NCBI RefSeq assembly: GCF_900116855.1
Contig: NZ_UETD01000006.1
Span: forward strand, 186,001 to 250,000
From: Ruminococcus flavefaciens
GTDB lineage: Bacteria; Bacillota; Clostridia; Oscillospirales; Ruminococcaceae
DNA: 64,000 nt
Reading direction: 5' to 3'
A program made the position numbers and the translations under genes. Positions 17,532 to 25,729 of this stretch are shown one piece after another (position 1 is the stretch's first letter; each line of letters begins with the position of its first letter). The notes under the pieces were generated by a model, which had not been told where the DNA came from, ran no database searches, and was given only the letters and a program-made list of their open reading frames with translations.

Positions 17532-18465
17532 TGCTTTCCGCACTCCTTTCTATTATTCTGAGCTTAGCGCTTCTGCTTCTGTTGTTTCTTTCGAGTTCTT
17601 GTTCTTTAGCCTCAATGGGCTTTCTGTTTATAAGCTTCCCCTGCGGCTTATGACCGCATACACACTGGGGAAAATCCGGTGGACATATACAGCCCCTGCA
17701 CCATTCCGCAAATTTCTGTTTCACGAGTCTGTCCTCGAGGGAATGGAAGGTTATTACTGCAAGGCGTCCGCCTGCCTTCAGACTGAAGAATGCGTCCTCA
17801 AGCCCTTTTGAAAGGTGCTCGAATTCTCCGTTGACTGCTATCCTTATTGCCTGAAAGGTCTTTTTGCATGGGTTCTTTTCACGTCTCGCCTTCTGAGGAA
17901 CACTTTCTCTTATAATGTCAGCGAGCTGAAGTGTGGTCTCTATAGGAGCTGTCTCTCTTGCTTTTACTATATTTGAAGCTATTCTGCGGGAGAATTTTTC
18001 TTCTCCGTACTCAAATATTATCCTTGCAAGTTCAGACTCGGTATAGGTATTGACTACATCGGCAGCGCTCATTCCCTCCTTGCTCATACGCATATCCAGC
18101 GGAGCATCGGAGTGGTACGAGAAGCCTCTGCTTCCCTCGTCGAGCTGGAATGAAGATACGCCCAGATCCATAAGGATACCGTCGGCGTACCCGATATCGA
18201 GTTCATCGAGGACCGCTCTTATTTCCGAATAGTTCCTGTGGAACACCTTCGCATTCTTATAGACCGCGAGCCTTTCCGTCGCAACTGCGACTGCATCGGG
18301 GTCTCTGTCAAGAGCGATCAGTCTGCCTTTTTCGCCAAGGCGGGCTGCTATTGCAGAGGAATGGCCTGCACCTCCTGCGGTACCGTCAACATAGATACCG
18401 TCGGGACGGATGTTGAGACCGTCGAGACATTCCTCAAGCATAACAGGTATATGGCTGAATTCCAT
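17524..18465 (-). CDS. rsmH: 16S rRNA (cytosine-1402-N4) methyltransferase RsmH
   Basis: RsmH (MraW) methylates C1402 of 16S rRNA. The 313-residue protein opens with SHIPVMLEECLDGL and has the SAM-binding motif VDGTAGGAGHS. GILMDLGVSSFQLD, FHSLEDRLVKQKF and a C-terminal NRSRSAKLR follow, all family signatures. It is the second gene of the dcw cluster, downstream of mraZ. A short cysteine-rich insert (CRGCICPPDFPQCVC) is typical of Firmicute members. Confidence 0.96.
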   Translation of the reverse strand: MEFSHIPVMLEECLDGLNIRPDGIYVDGTAGGAGHSSAIAARLGEKGRLIALDRDPDAVAVATERLAVYKNAKVFHRNYSEIRAVLDELDIGYADGILMDLGVSSFQLDEGSRGFSYHSDAPLDMRMSKEGMSAADVVNTYTESELARIIFEYGEEKFSRRIASNIVKARETAPIETTLQLADIIRESVPQKARREKNPCKKTFQAIRIAVNGEFEHLSKGLEDAFFSLKAGGRLAVITFHSLEDRLVKQKFAEWCRGCICPPDFPQCVCGHKPQGKLINRKPIEAKEQELERNNRSRSAKLRIIERSAESNG

Positions 18466-18521
18466 TAGCTAAAACTCTCCTTAATCCGACGGGTGTCGGA
18501 ACAAAGACAAAAACGTCCGTA

Positions 18522-18953
18522 TCACAGAACGAGATCCGCAAGCGCATTGTTGATCTCCTCCTGAGAGATGTTGTTATTGAATTCCTCCCATTTAGCCTTA
18601 TTCCATATCTCGCATCTCCTGTTCGCGCCGATAACAACGACTTCGTCGGTTATGCCTGCGTGATCTCTGAGCTGCTGGGTGATGAAGATACGTCCCTGTT
18701 TATCGGGGATCTGCTTATCTGCACCTGCAAGGAGCTTACGTCTTATGTCGCTTCCCTGCTTACCGGGTATGGAGTTGAGCGTTTCACAATAGTCCTGAAA
18801 TGCATCGAGCGAGTAAACGGCGATGTAGGCATCATCATGGCCCTGACAAAGGTAAAACTCGGCTCCGAGGATTTCACGGAGCTTTGTGGGGAAGCTCATA
18901 CGGCCTTTCTGATCTATACTGGGGTAATATGTACCGCATAACAGATCTGCCAT
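18522..18953 (-). CDS. mraZ: Transcriptional regulator MraZ
   Basis: MraZ is a DNA-binding protein with two AbrB-like half-domains; in E. coli it represses the dcw promoter by binding repeats just upstream of its own gene. The 143-residue protein has both motifs: DQKGRMSFPTKLRE (about 14-27) and DKQGRIFITQQLRD (about 84-97). It heads the cluster. Directly upstream lie three GTGA repeats spaced exactly 10 bp apart, so autoregulation is strongly suggested. Confidence 0.96.
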   Translation of the reverse strand: MADLLCGTYYPSIDQKGRMSFPTKLREILGAEFYLCQGHDDAYIAVYSLDAFQDYCETLNSIPGKQGSDIRRKLLAGADKQIPDKQGRIFITQQLRDHAGITDEVVVIGANRRCEIWNKAKWEEFNNNISQEEINNALADLVL

Positions 18954-19012
18954 CGAACTTCGCCTCGCTTTCCTTTGAAACTCAGGAATGATTTACCATT
19001 TTTTGGAAAATT

Positions 19013-19037
19013 TCACTTCCCATCACCTTTTTTCACC
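19013..19037 (-). promoter_or_regulatory. MraZ box (three 10-bp-spaced repeats)
   Basis: TCAC on the plus strand (GTGA on the coding strand) occurs at 19013, 19023 and 19033. The exact 10-bp period matches the one-helical-turn array bound by MraZ rings. The box begins nine bases downstream of the -10 element, where binding would block transcription. Confidence 0.85.
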
Positions 19038-19045
19038 CTAAAACT

Positions 19046-19074
19046 ATTTTATCATCAATCGGGTAGAATATCAA
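19046..19074 (-). promoter_or_regulatory. Promoter of the dcw cluster
   Basis: The minus strand carries TTGATA (19069-19074), a 17-bp spacer and TAAAAT (19046-19051), immediately upstream of the MraZ box. Confidence 0.8.
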
Positions 19075-19202
19075 GACGGAGTATTTCACAATCATTAACA
19101 CAGAAATCGCCTATTTTTTGTTGATTTTGTTCAATGATTAACCAAAGGCTGCTTTGACGCGAAACAAACGTTTTTGTTTTTGTTAAATTATTTTCTTGCT
19201 TT

Positions 19203-19270
19203 TCACCTTTCTTCACCTTTTTGGATGTTTTTCAGGTTTTTTTCACCTCTCGGCTTCCCCCTTCGTCACC
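19203..19270 (-). promoter_or_regulatory. Second cluster of GGTGA repeats upstream of mraZ
   Basis: GGTGA on the coding strand lies at 19203-19207, 19213-19217, 19243-19247 and 19266-19270. The first two are 10 bp apart and the third is 30 bp further, so three share one helical face. This may be an auxiliary MraZ site about 170 bp upstream of the main box. No promoter is obvious next to it. Confidence 0.4.
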
Positions 19271-19278
19271 CAAAAGGC

Positions 19279-19337
19279 GAAATAAGTCTTCGGATATAGA
19301 GCACCGTGGCGATCTCCTGTATCCAAAGACTTATTTC
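19279..19337 (-). terminator. Long hairpin after the SpoIID-like gene
   Basis: GAAATAAGTCTT pairs with AAGACTTATTTC, and GGATA inside pairs with TATCC, around a 21-base loop. On the minus strand CGCCTTTTGG follows, a weak U-tract. It probably ends the nifS-to-spoIID transcript and isolates the mraZ promoter region. Confidence 0.5.
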
Positions 19338-19369
19338 TTTTGTTCTTCTATATGTGCGGTATACCGCGA

Positions 19370-20665
19370 TCAGTCATATGTATATGTGAGACTGAATTTC
19401 GATGATTTAAGACCCATCATCATTGAGAAGGGATAGCCCTTCGCGTAGGTCTGTCCGTCTATGAGCACCTCGGTGACATAGCCTGTCTCGTCAGAGTACA
19501 CGGGCTGTATCCAGTTGCCCGGGTCATCGGAAAGGGTGATGTTGTAGGCTGTCTCCAGCTTCTTCCTCACTACCTCCGCGCTCATATATGTAACTGTTCC
19601 CCAGTGGGGATCAAAGGCTGCATCGTAGTCGCTGGGCACACTTCTGAGGTATGGATAATCCGCATAGAACACCTCATAGCAGTTTGCCGAGCAGCCTCCG
19701 CTTGATGCGGAGAATACGGTCAGCGCGTAGTTGTCGTCGTAATAAAGAGCCTCACCGAGGACCTCCTCACAGGCGTCGATGACTATCTGCGGCGGATTGG
19801 GCTTGCCTCTCAGGTCCTTTGAGTCGTCGCCGTTATACTTTATATAAGTATATACTGCAACTGCCTGAGCCTTGATAGCTTCGTATGAGAAGCTTCCGCC
19901 CACCTCGCGGTTGACTATCTCAGAGACTACCTTGAGGGTATCGCCCGCAGGCTCATGAGCAATGGTAAGCTCCTCCTCATCGGTGAGTCCCGTATTCATC
20001 AGGTAAGTTCCGGGGTAATAGTGGAACAGGATATCCTGATATGTCCAGCCTGCATAGGCTGCATAGAAGTTGGCGCCGTTCTGGCTCATGCCGACTCCGT
20101 GTCCCCAGCCATATGTTACAAAGGCAAATTCGCCGGGCTGAGCAGCAATGCTGGGATCGGGCTGGGATTCGGGGATATCTCCCACAAAGGCGCCCGAGGT
20201 CTTGAGCTCTACGGCAGTAGGCTCCTTGCTCCTGCTCTTTGCAGCGTTCTTGGAAAGGGTCGGCGTACCTTTTTTCAGTGCGCTCTTCTTCTTGGCGATC
20301 TCCTCCTCAAGAGCCTTGCGCTCCTCTTCGGAAAGTCCTGCGAAGGGATCCACAGGCTCGCCCACTTTCGCCATTTCAGGCGTTGCAAGCTCATAGCTTA
20401 TGAGTGACATACTTGAGTCATAGTCGCTGATATCAGCCTTGACCCAATCCTCTGGCATTTTCTGCTCCTCCTCGGCTATAACAGCCTCGGCAGCAGAAGC
20501 AGCCTCAGTCTCATCAGCCGCAGCGCTTTCCACCGCAGCAGTTGTGACAGCGGAGGTCTCCTCAGCCGTTGTACTGTCCGCAGTATCCATGCCTGTTGCA
20601 GCCGAGAGCACAAGAGCTCCCGATACAGCAGCTGCCGCTCGTTTGAGCATTTTCTGCATAATCAT
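19370..20665 (-). CDS. Secreted SpoIID/LytB-domain protein, circularly permuted
   Basis: This 431-residue protein has a signal peptide (about 1-25) and an acidic Ala/Thr/Glu-rich linker to about residue 175. SpoIID proteins are lytic transglycosylases acting on stripped glycan. All family blocks are present but in changed order. The block that is C-terminal in normal SpoIID, GWGHGVGMSQ (186-195) with HYYPGTY, comes first. Then come NREVGG with the likely catalytic Glu254, EAIKAQAVAVYTY (262-274) and FSASSGGCSAN (319-328), and GLKSSKF (418-424) ends the chain. The order is a clean circular permutation. It lies downstream of two sortases; no sporulation genes surround it, so a vegetative wall role is as likely. 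Confidence 0.85.
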   Translation of the reverse strand: MIMQKMLKRAAAAVSGALVLSAATGMDTADSTTAEETSAVTTAAVESAAADETEAASAAEAVIAEEEQKMPEDWVKADISDYDSSMSLISYELATPEMAKVGEPVDPFAGLSEEERKALEEEIAKKKSALKKGTPTLSKNAAKSRSKEPTAVELKTSGAFVGDIPESQPDPSIAAQPGEFAFVTYGWGHGVGMSQNGANFYAAYAGWTYQDILFHYYPGTYLMNTGLTDEEELTIAHEPAGDTLKVVSEIVNREVGGSFSYEAIKAQAVAVYTYIKYNGDDSKDLRGKPNPPQIVIDACEEVLGEALYYDDNYALTVFSASSGGCSANCYEVFYADYPYLRSVPSDYDAAFDPHWGTVTYMSAEVVRKKLETAYNITLSDDPGNWIQPVYSDETGYVTEVLIDGQTYAKGYPFSMMMGLKSSKFSLTYTYD

Positions 20666-20704
20666 AACAATCTCCTTTTAAAAACATAAGGTAGCTCACT
20701 AACG

Positions 20705-21688
20705 TTATTCGTCGTTCTTCGGGGGAGTATCGTGCTCGACTGCCTCTTTCTCTTTTTCCTCCCGAGCCTTTTTCCACTCCTCAGTGCGCTGGATAGTTGT
20801 CATGTCTCCTGCGACCTCGCCGTCCCTGAGCCTTCTGGCAACTACTAAGAAACGGGAGTTATCCTCGTCCGCATAGCAGGTGGAGAGGGTCAGCAGCTGG
20901 TCGCCGTACTTCACATCCACTCCCGTATCGAGCATCCATCTGCTTTTGCAGTTGTCGATATAGAAGTTGAAGTCCTCTTCTGAATCAAGCTCCTCCATAT
21001 TCCAGTAGTGGAAGTCGGTAGCATCGTAGCTTCCGCTGGTAATAAGGAAAGCAAAAATAACATAATCATAGGTCTTGTAATTTGAGCTGTACTGGATAAA
21101 GGGGCTTACGTCATAGAAATCGAAGTCCTGACGATAGCGCCTGAGACAGCCCATCATGTTGCCGTTCCACATTGCATGGCCGTAGATGACCTGATTTTCG
21201 GAGTGCTGACTCTCGTCACTTCCGAACTCATCGCGGTAGTCCAGATAGAGAGTACCCTCCTGATCGTGGTTCCTGTAAAGGTCATGGTCAAGGTAGAATG
21301 CATCGGGGACATACTCCTCGGGACCGTAGTAGGGATCGTTAGCAGGTATCTCGCCGGGGTCCTTTACTACGGGGTAGTCCAGCTGGAGACCATCGATCTT
21401 CAGCCAGCCGACTATGTCCTTGTTGACTCTGAGCAGGGACTTTGCCCTCTCCGTCATACCGTCCGATGACGGTGCATAGTCTATATTTTCAGCCCAGCCC
21501 AGCGGAAGAACGCCCACATCCTCAGAAGTGAGCTCGGCAGTCTCGGTCACCTCACTGAATTTCGGTACTGTGTCCGTTTCCTTGTTGAGGAAAAGAGCAT
21601 ATCCGCCCAGTCCGAGAGCTGCGGCACATACCGCACAGGCTGCAATAGTTTTCGCTTTTTTGCTCATTGATATTTCATCTTCCTCCAT
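20705..21688 (-). CDS. Class B sortase
   Basis: This 327-residue membrane-anchored transpeptidase has an N-terminal membrane segment (about 12-33). Catalytic residues are visible: His171 in IYGHAM, Cys271 in LSTC and Arg279 in RFLVVARR. The insert between the two halves and the YLDYR segment fit class B. Sortases attach secreted proteins to peptidoglycan or polymerise pilins. The first ATG overlaps the stop of the upstream sortase (TGATG); a later ATG at 21667 has a GGAGG site about 14 bases away, so the start is uncertain. No sorting-signal substrate is encoded nearby. A charged C-terminal tail (EEKEKEAVEHD) is unusual. Confidence 0.9.
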   Translation of the reverse strand: MEEDEISMSKKAKTIAACAVCAAALGLGGYALFLNKETDTVPKFSEVTETAELTSEDVGVLPLGWAENIDYAPSSDGMTERAKSLLRVNKDIVGWLKIDGLQLDYPVVKDPGEIPANDPYYGPEEYVPDAFYLDHDLYRNHDQEGTLYLDYRDEFGSDESQHSENQVIYGHAMWNGNMMGCLRRYRQDFDFYDVSPFIQYSSNYKTYDYVIFAFLITSGSYDATDFHYWNMEELDSEEDFNFYIDNCKSRWMLDTGVDVKYGDQLLTLSTCYADEDNSRFLVVARRLRDGEVAGDMTTIQRTEEWKKAREEKEKEAVEHDTPPKNDE

Positions 21689-23388
21689 CAGCCGTAGGGA
21701 ACAAATTCCGCGTTGGGATCGTAACGCTCATTGGGGTGATCCTGATAGTAACTTGTGGGCCACTTGATATTGGGATTTGGCTTGCTGTTCTGTGTGCCCG
21801 CCATAGGATCTTCGCCGTCCCTGACCAGTCTCGCCATGATGATGAGACGTCCGGCATCCTCGTCGGGAAGCGTGGTGTTGCAGGTAGAAAGAGTTATGAG
21901 CGGATCGCCGTACTTCACATCAACGTCGTTAAGTCGGAGAGATCTCCTCTTAGCCTCGTTGACAAAGCCGTAGAACTCATCCTCGTCAGAGAACTCAAGC
22001 TCATTCCAGCAGTCAAACTTGGTATCGGTTTCGTCTCCGCTGTCCAGAATGAAGTAGGCAAATATCTTATAAGTGTATTTCCGGTAATTTGAACTGAGAT
22101 AGATGATAGGGTGTTTGCCGTAGTAATCCTCGTGTCTCTGGTACCATTTAAGGCTTCCGAACATCTGCTCGTCAAGCATATTGTGTCCGTAGATGACCAG
22201 ATTTCCCGAATTGGGGCACTTGAGATAGCCGTCCTCGCCCACCTCGTCGAAGTGGTTTCTGTAATCGAGGAATATCTCGCCCGCCCTGTTCTCACTGAGG
22301 TCGAACTTCATATTCATGTATTTTTTATTGTCATCGGCCTGCATCACAGGATTGTTTATAGGTGTATCGGGGATATTGATAACTCCCACGATATCGTGGT
22401 TCTGGTCCCAGAGCTTGCGCGCTCCGTCCAGCATACCCTCGAACCTTATCCTTGTTTCGCCTTCCTCCTCAACGGCAACGGTCGCAGCCTCCCTGCCGTC
22501 GTAGATGTCGTATATTTCCATGATATTCTCGGTCTTGTGCTTACTTGCCCACAGCTCATAGTAATAATCGCCCACAAGGTAACCGCAGACGAATATCGCT
22601 ATGACAGAACCGAGAAATACTATTTTTCTCACACATTCGAGAACGCTGTCGCCCTTTTCGGGGAAAAGCCCTCTCAGCTTCTGTGCGAAGGTCTTCTTTT
22701 TCTTCTTCTTTTTCTTATGGGACTTCTCTGTCGTCATACCCTCCGCGGCAGCTCTCATGACAGGCTCAGCCCATTTCTCCGCAGCAGGCGGAGGAGCCTC
22801 CTCATGATGATGTCCCACGGGAGTGAATACCACAGTGTCCTCAGCTGCATCTGCTCTTATGATATCCGCAGCTGTCTCATGAGCCCGAGGCTCATTATAA
22901 TAGGTATGCTCCTGTTCAGGCTCGCTGTATGCCGTATCCGCCGTCTCAGTCTCCGTGAAGTCCATTACATCACCGGTGACATTGGCACGGACCTCCGAGA
23001 AATCCTCAGTTATCTCCTCAGCTATCTCATGGAGCTTCTCTTGTGCGTTAGGCTCCAGTGCAGGGATTATATCCGAGATATCGGGGCCTGCCTTTGCAGC
23101 AGCAGCGGCAGCAGCCTCAGCCTCACGGGCTGCAATACGTTCAGCCTCCGCCTTTTCATTGGCGATGGCTTTGTCCAGCTCGTAAAGTATATCAGCAGCA
23201 GTTGAACCCGACCTGTCCTCAGTGCTTCTGAGGCGTCCCACATTGACATCGGCGCGTTCAGCTTCTGCCTTGTTTTCATATGTCGTCGGAGCGACTTCCG
23301 CTTCACCGCGGATAGACCTTCTGATAGCTTTTATCTTCTCAGCTCTGCGCTGAGCCTCGGTCATTCCGTCGGTCATTTTTTCGCTCAT
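21688..23388 (-). CDS. Class B sortase with long cytoplasmic N-terminal extension
   Basis: This 566-residue protein carries about 250 residues before its single membrane segment (about 254-275). The extension is rich in Ala, Glu and Arg, probably coiled, and ends in eight lysines. The extracellular sortase domain has His402 in IYGHNM, Cys503 in LSTC and Arg514 in GRLIIMAR. The open frame extends 79 codons further upstream inside cinA, but that part is a shadow. The ATG at 23388 overlaps the cinA stop and has a GAGGA site. Sequence similarity to the next gene suggests old duplication. The extension could bind a cytoplasmic or divisome partner; this is inference. Confidence 0.88.
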   Translation of the reverse strand: MSEKMTDGMTEAQRRAEKIKAIRRSIRGEAEVAPTTYENKAEAERADVNVGRLRSTEDRSGSTAADILYELDKAIANEKAEAERIAAREAEAAAAAAAKAGPDISDIIPALEPNAQEKLHEIAEEITEDFSEVRANVTGDVMDFTETETADTAYSEPEQEHTYYNEPRAHETAADIIRADAAEDTVVFTPVGHHHEEAPPPAAEKWAEPVMRAAAEGMTTEKSHKKKKKKKKTFAQKLRGLFPEKGDSVLECVRKIVFLGSVIAIFVCGYLVGDYYYELWASKHKTENIMEIYDIYDGREAATVAVEEEGETRIRFEGMLDGARKLWDQNHDIVGVINIPDTPINNPVMQADDNKKYMNMKFDLSENRAGEIFLDYRNHFDEVGEDGYLKCPNSGNLVIYGHNMLDEQMFGSLKWYQRHEDYYGKHPIIYLSSNYRKYTYKIFAYFILDSGDETDTKFDCWNELEFSDEDEFYGFVNEAKRRSLRLNDVDVKYGDPLITLSTCNTTLPDEDAGRLIIMARLVRDGEDPMAGTQNSKPNPNIKWPTSYYQDHPNERYDPNAEFVPYG

Positions 23389-23924
23389 CAGTCTGTCCTC
23401 GCCTCCATCAGTATTTTTTCTATCGTATCGAACGCAAAAGCAGCGGCACATCTTCTGATATTGTCCCTGCTCAGGTCGCTGAGCTTCCAAAGCTCTGGCA
23501 GACACACGAACTGCCTGCCGCAGATATCGAAACCGATATAGACCGTTCCGACGGGAGTCTCGGCAGTTCCGCCCGATGGACCTGCGATCCCCGTTACCGA
23601 AACGCAGACGTCTGCCCCCGAGCATTCCTTCAGTCCCCTGACCATGCCCAGAGCCGTCTCCTCGCTGACCACGCCGTACTTACGGATAGTTTCGGCAGGT
23701 ACATTGAGGAACTTGGTCTTTATACGCTCGGAATAAGTGCATATCCCCAGCTCAAAGACCGCAGACGCACCCGATACTGATGTAATAAGCTCTGAAAGAA
23801 GTCCGCCCGTACAGCTTTCCGCCGTAGCAATGGTCAGACCTTTCCGTTCTAATAATTTTACAACATTACTGACCGATTTGTCAAGTTTTTCGGCATTACA
23901 TTCAGAAAATTTACTGCTTACCAC
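23388..23924 (-). CDS. CinA C-terminal-domain protein (nicotinamide-nucleotide amidase type)
   Basis: The 178-residue protein corresponds to the stand-alone CinA C-terminal domain (PncC/YgaD), which deamidates nicotinamide mononucleotide. Diagnostic stretches are TIATAESCTGGLLSELIT, SVTGIAGPSGGT and PVGTVYIGF. The N-terminal molybdopterin-like domain of full CinA is absent. It starts with GTG after an AAGGG site. It is the first gene of a run into the two sortases, overlapping the next by one base. A physiological link to sortases is not implied by the family. Confidence 0.88.
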   Translation of the reverse strand: MVSSKFSECNAEKLDKSVSNVVKLLERKGLTIATAESCTGGLLSELITSVSGASAVFELGICTYSERIKTKFLNVPAETIRKYGVVSEETALGMVRGLKECSGADVCVSVTGIAGPSGGTAETPVGTVYIGFDICGRQFVCLPELWKLSDLSRDNIRRCAAAFAFDTIEKILMEARTD

Positions 23925-23951
23925 TAAATCGCCGCCCTTGCTTTAGTAAAC

Positions 23952-23980
23952 ATTATACAAAATCAGTGTGATAATTTTGT
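23952..23980 (-). promoter_or_regulatory. Possible promoter of cinA-sortase run
   Basis: A TATAAT (23952-23957, minus strand) lies about 28 bases before the cinA start, in the 70-base gap after thiI. The -35 region is poor, so the call is weak. Confidence 0.4.
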
Positions 23981-23994
23981 GAGAAAATTAAGAA

Positions 23995-25173
23995 TTATTC
24001 GCCATAATTGAAAGTTTTCATCTCCGTACCCTCAACAGCCTTCTGTATCAGCGGCTCGAAATCGAAGCTGTTCTGAGCCTTCTCAACGTCGCTGAGCACG
24101 GGGCGCACCTTGGGATGACGTGGAGTGAATACGGTACAGCAGTCCTCGTAGGGAAGGACGGATGTATCGAATGTATCTATCTTGCGCGCAATGTCGATTA
24201 TCTCGGTCTTGTCCATGCCGACACAAGGACGGAACACGGGAATCCTGCAAACTGCGTCGGTGCAGGCGATGGCAGCCATGGTCTGGCTTGCCACCTGTCC
24301 AACGCTCTCGCCTGTTATAAGGGCAAGGCAGTTGTCCTTGGCGGCGATGCGCTGTGCTATCTCCATCATGAGCCTTCTCATTATAATAGTAAAGAACTCC
24401 TCGGGACAGTGGTCCTTGATAGCCTCCTGAAGCTCCGTAAAGGGCACACAGTAGAATGCTATGCCGCCGCAGTAGTCCGTCAGCTTCTGACAGAGCTGCT
24501 CGACCTTGAGCTGTGCACGGTCGGAGGTGTAGGGAGGGCTCACATAGTGAATGGCAGCGATATGGACGCCGCGCTTTGCCATCATGTAGCCTGCAACAGG
24601 ACTGTCGATACCGCCCGAAAGCAGAAGGAGCGCCTTTCCGCTGCTTCCCACGGGAAGTCCGCCTGCTCCCTTGATGTTCTCGGCGTGAACAAAGGCGTTC
24701 TCGTCGCGTATCTCAACAGTAACAGTGACCTCGGGGTTCTTTACGTCCACGGACAGGTTCGGGAACCTGTCAAGAAGCTTTCCGCCCAGCTCCGCACATA
24801 TCTCGGGAGACTTCATGGGGAAAGCCTTGTCAGAGCGCTTTGCGTTGACCTTGAAGGTCTTTGCACAGCTGAGCACCGTATCAAGGTACTCATAGCTCTT
24901 GGCGCATATGTCCTCAAAATCCTTCTCGCATACGCAGGCACGGCACAGAGTTGCGATACCGAATATCTTTCCCACTCTGTCCACAACCTCGTCAAGGTCA
25001 ATGTCCTCGTCAAGGGGAGTGATGTATGTTGTAGACTGAGCGCTGGTCATCTGAAAGTGACCGAGGGGCTTCAGTCTGCGCTTTATGTTCTTGATGAGCA
25101 TATCCTCGAAGGTCTTTTTGTTCAGACCCTTCAGAGCCATCTCGCCGTATTTTACAAGTACTAATTCCTTCAT
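23995..25173 (-). CDS. thiI: tRNA 4-thiouridine synthetase ThiI
   Basis: The 392-residue protein has an N-terminal ferredoxin-like and THUMP region and a PP-loop (LLLLSGGIDSPVAGYMMAKRG begins near residue 180). ThiI adenylates tRNA U8 and transfers sulfur to it, and can serve thiamine synthesis. The C-terminal rhodanese domain of the E. coli enzyme is missing, as in Gram-positive ThiI, so sulfur must come from a dedicated cysteine desulfurase. The nifS-like gene two positions upstream fits that role, as in the Bacillus NifZ-ThiI pair. Start has AGGAG at good spacing. Confidence 0.94.
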   Translation of the reverse strand: MKELVLVKYGEMALKGLNKKTFEDMLIKNIKRRLKPLGHFQMTSAQSTTYITPLDEDIDLDEVVDRVGKIFGIATLCRACVCEKDFEDICAKSYEYLDTVLSCAKTFKVNAKRSDKAFPMKSPEICAELGGKLLDRFPNLSVDVKNPEVTVTVEIRDENAFVHAENIKGAGGLPVGSSGKALLLLSGGIDSPVAGYMMAKRGVHIAAIHYVSPPYTSDRAQLKVEQLCQKLTDYCGGIAFYCVPFTELQEAIKDHCPEEFFTIIMRRLMMEIAQRIAAKDNCLALITGESVGQVASQTMAAIACTDAVCRIPVFRPCVGMDKTEIIDIARKIDTFDTSVLPYEDCCTVFTPRHPKVRPVLSDVEKAQNSFDFEPLIQKAVEGTEMKTFNYGE

Positions 25174-25209
25174 ATCTATTCTCCTAATATACTATTATAA
25201 ATATAAATA

Positions 25210-25728
25210 TCAATTCGTGTAGGTATCTCCCTCGGCAGCGCTGTAGTATCCGATGACAAGCTTGTCCTGCTTCATGGGATGCTCGTTTGACTCATCTATC
25301 AGCTCCTTGCGGCTGTAGTACCTGAGCTCGCTGTCCTTAATGGGTCGGAGGGCAGTCCACGCCTCTGAGGCATATCCGTCCTTGAACTTCACCACCCAGT
25401 AATGCCTGTTGTCGGAGGAATAACGATTTGTCATGCTCTCTCCGAGAAGCTCACAGGGATCGTTCATCTGTCCCTTGCCCCTGATGATGTATTCCTTGTC
25501 AGCAGGAACTTTCTCGCCCTTTTCCTTGTACACATCCTCTACTTGTGCGGTCACAGCCTTGAGGTAAGACTTCGCCGTTGCATTTCGCGTGCTGACCTTT
25601 GAGCCTGTGGTCGTTTTCATTGCTTCACAAAGGAACCAGAAGCCGCCAACACAGAGCACCGCAAGCACAATAAAAATTATAATAAGCACTTTCAGCGGAC
25701 TTTTCTTCTTTTTCTTTGCTTCTTCCAT
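25210..25728 (-). CDS. Uncharacterised single-pass membrane protein between nifS and thiI
   Basis: The 172-residue protein has a lysine-rich start (KKKKKSPLK), one membrane segment (about 13-34) and an extracellular domain of about 135 residues with KYL/TAQVEDVYKEKG and YWVVKFKDGYASEAW stretches. I do not recognise a family. The outside domain may fold like small lipoprotein-type beta domains but no motif supports a function. It starts one base after the nifS stop and lies 36 bases before thiI, so it is co-transcribed with sulfur-transfer genes without an obvious sulfur role. Confidence 0.75.
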   Translation of the reverse strand: MEEAKKKKKSPLKVLIIIFIVLAVLCVGGFWFLCEAMKTTTGSKVSTRNATAKSYLKAVTAQVEDVYKEKGEKVPADKEYIIRGKGQMNDPCELLGESMTNRYSSDNRHYWVVKFKDGYASEAWTALRPIKDSELRYYSRKELIDESNEHPMKQDKLVIGYYSAAEGDTYTN

Positions 25729-25729
25729 A

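Noticed and set aside
23388..23625. Extended N-terminus of the longer sortase inside cinA
   Set aside because: The 79 extra codons overlap cinA in another frame and look like shadow sequence; the ATG at 23388 has a ribosome site and couples to the cinA stop.
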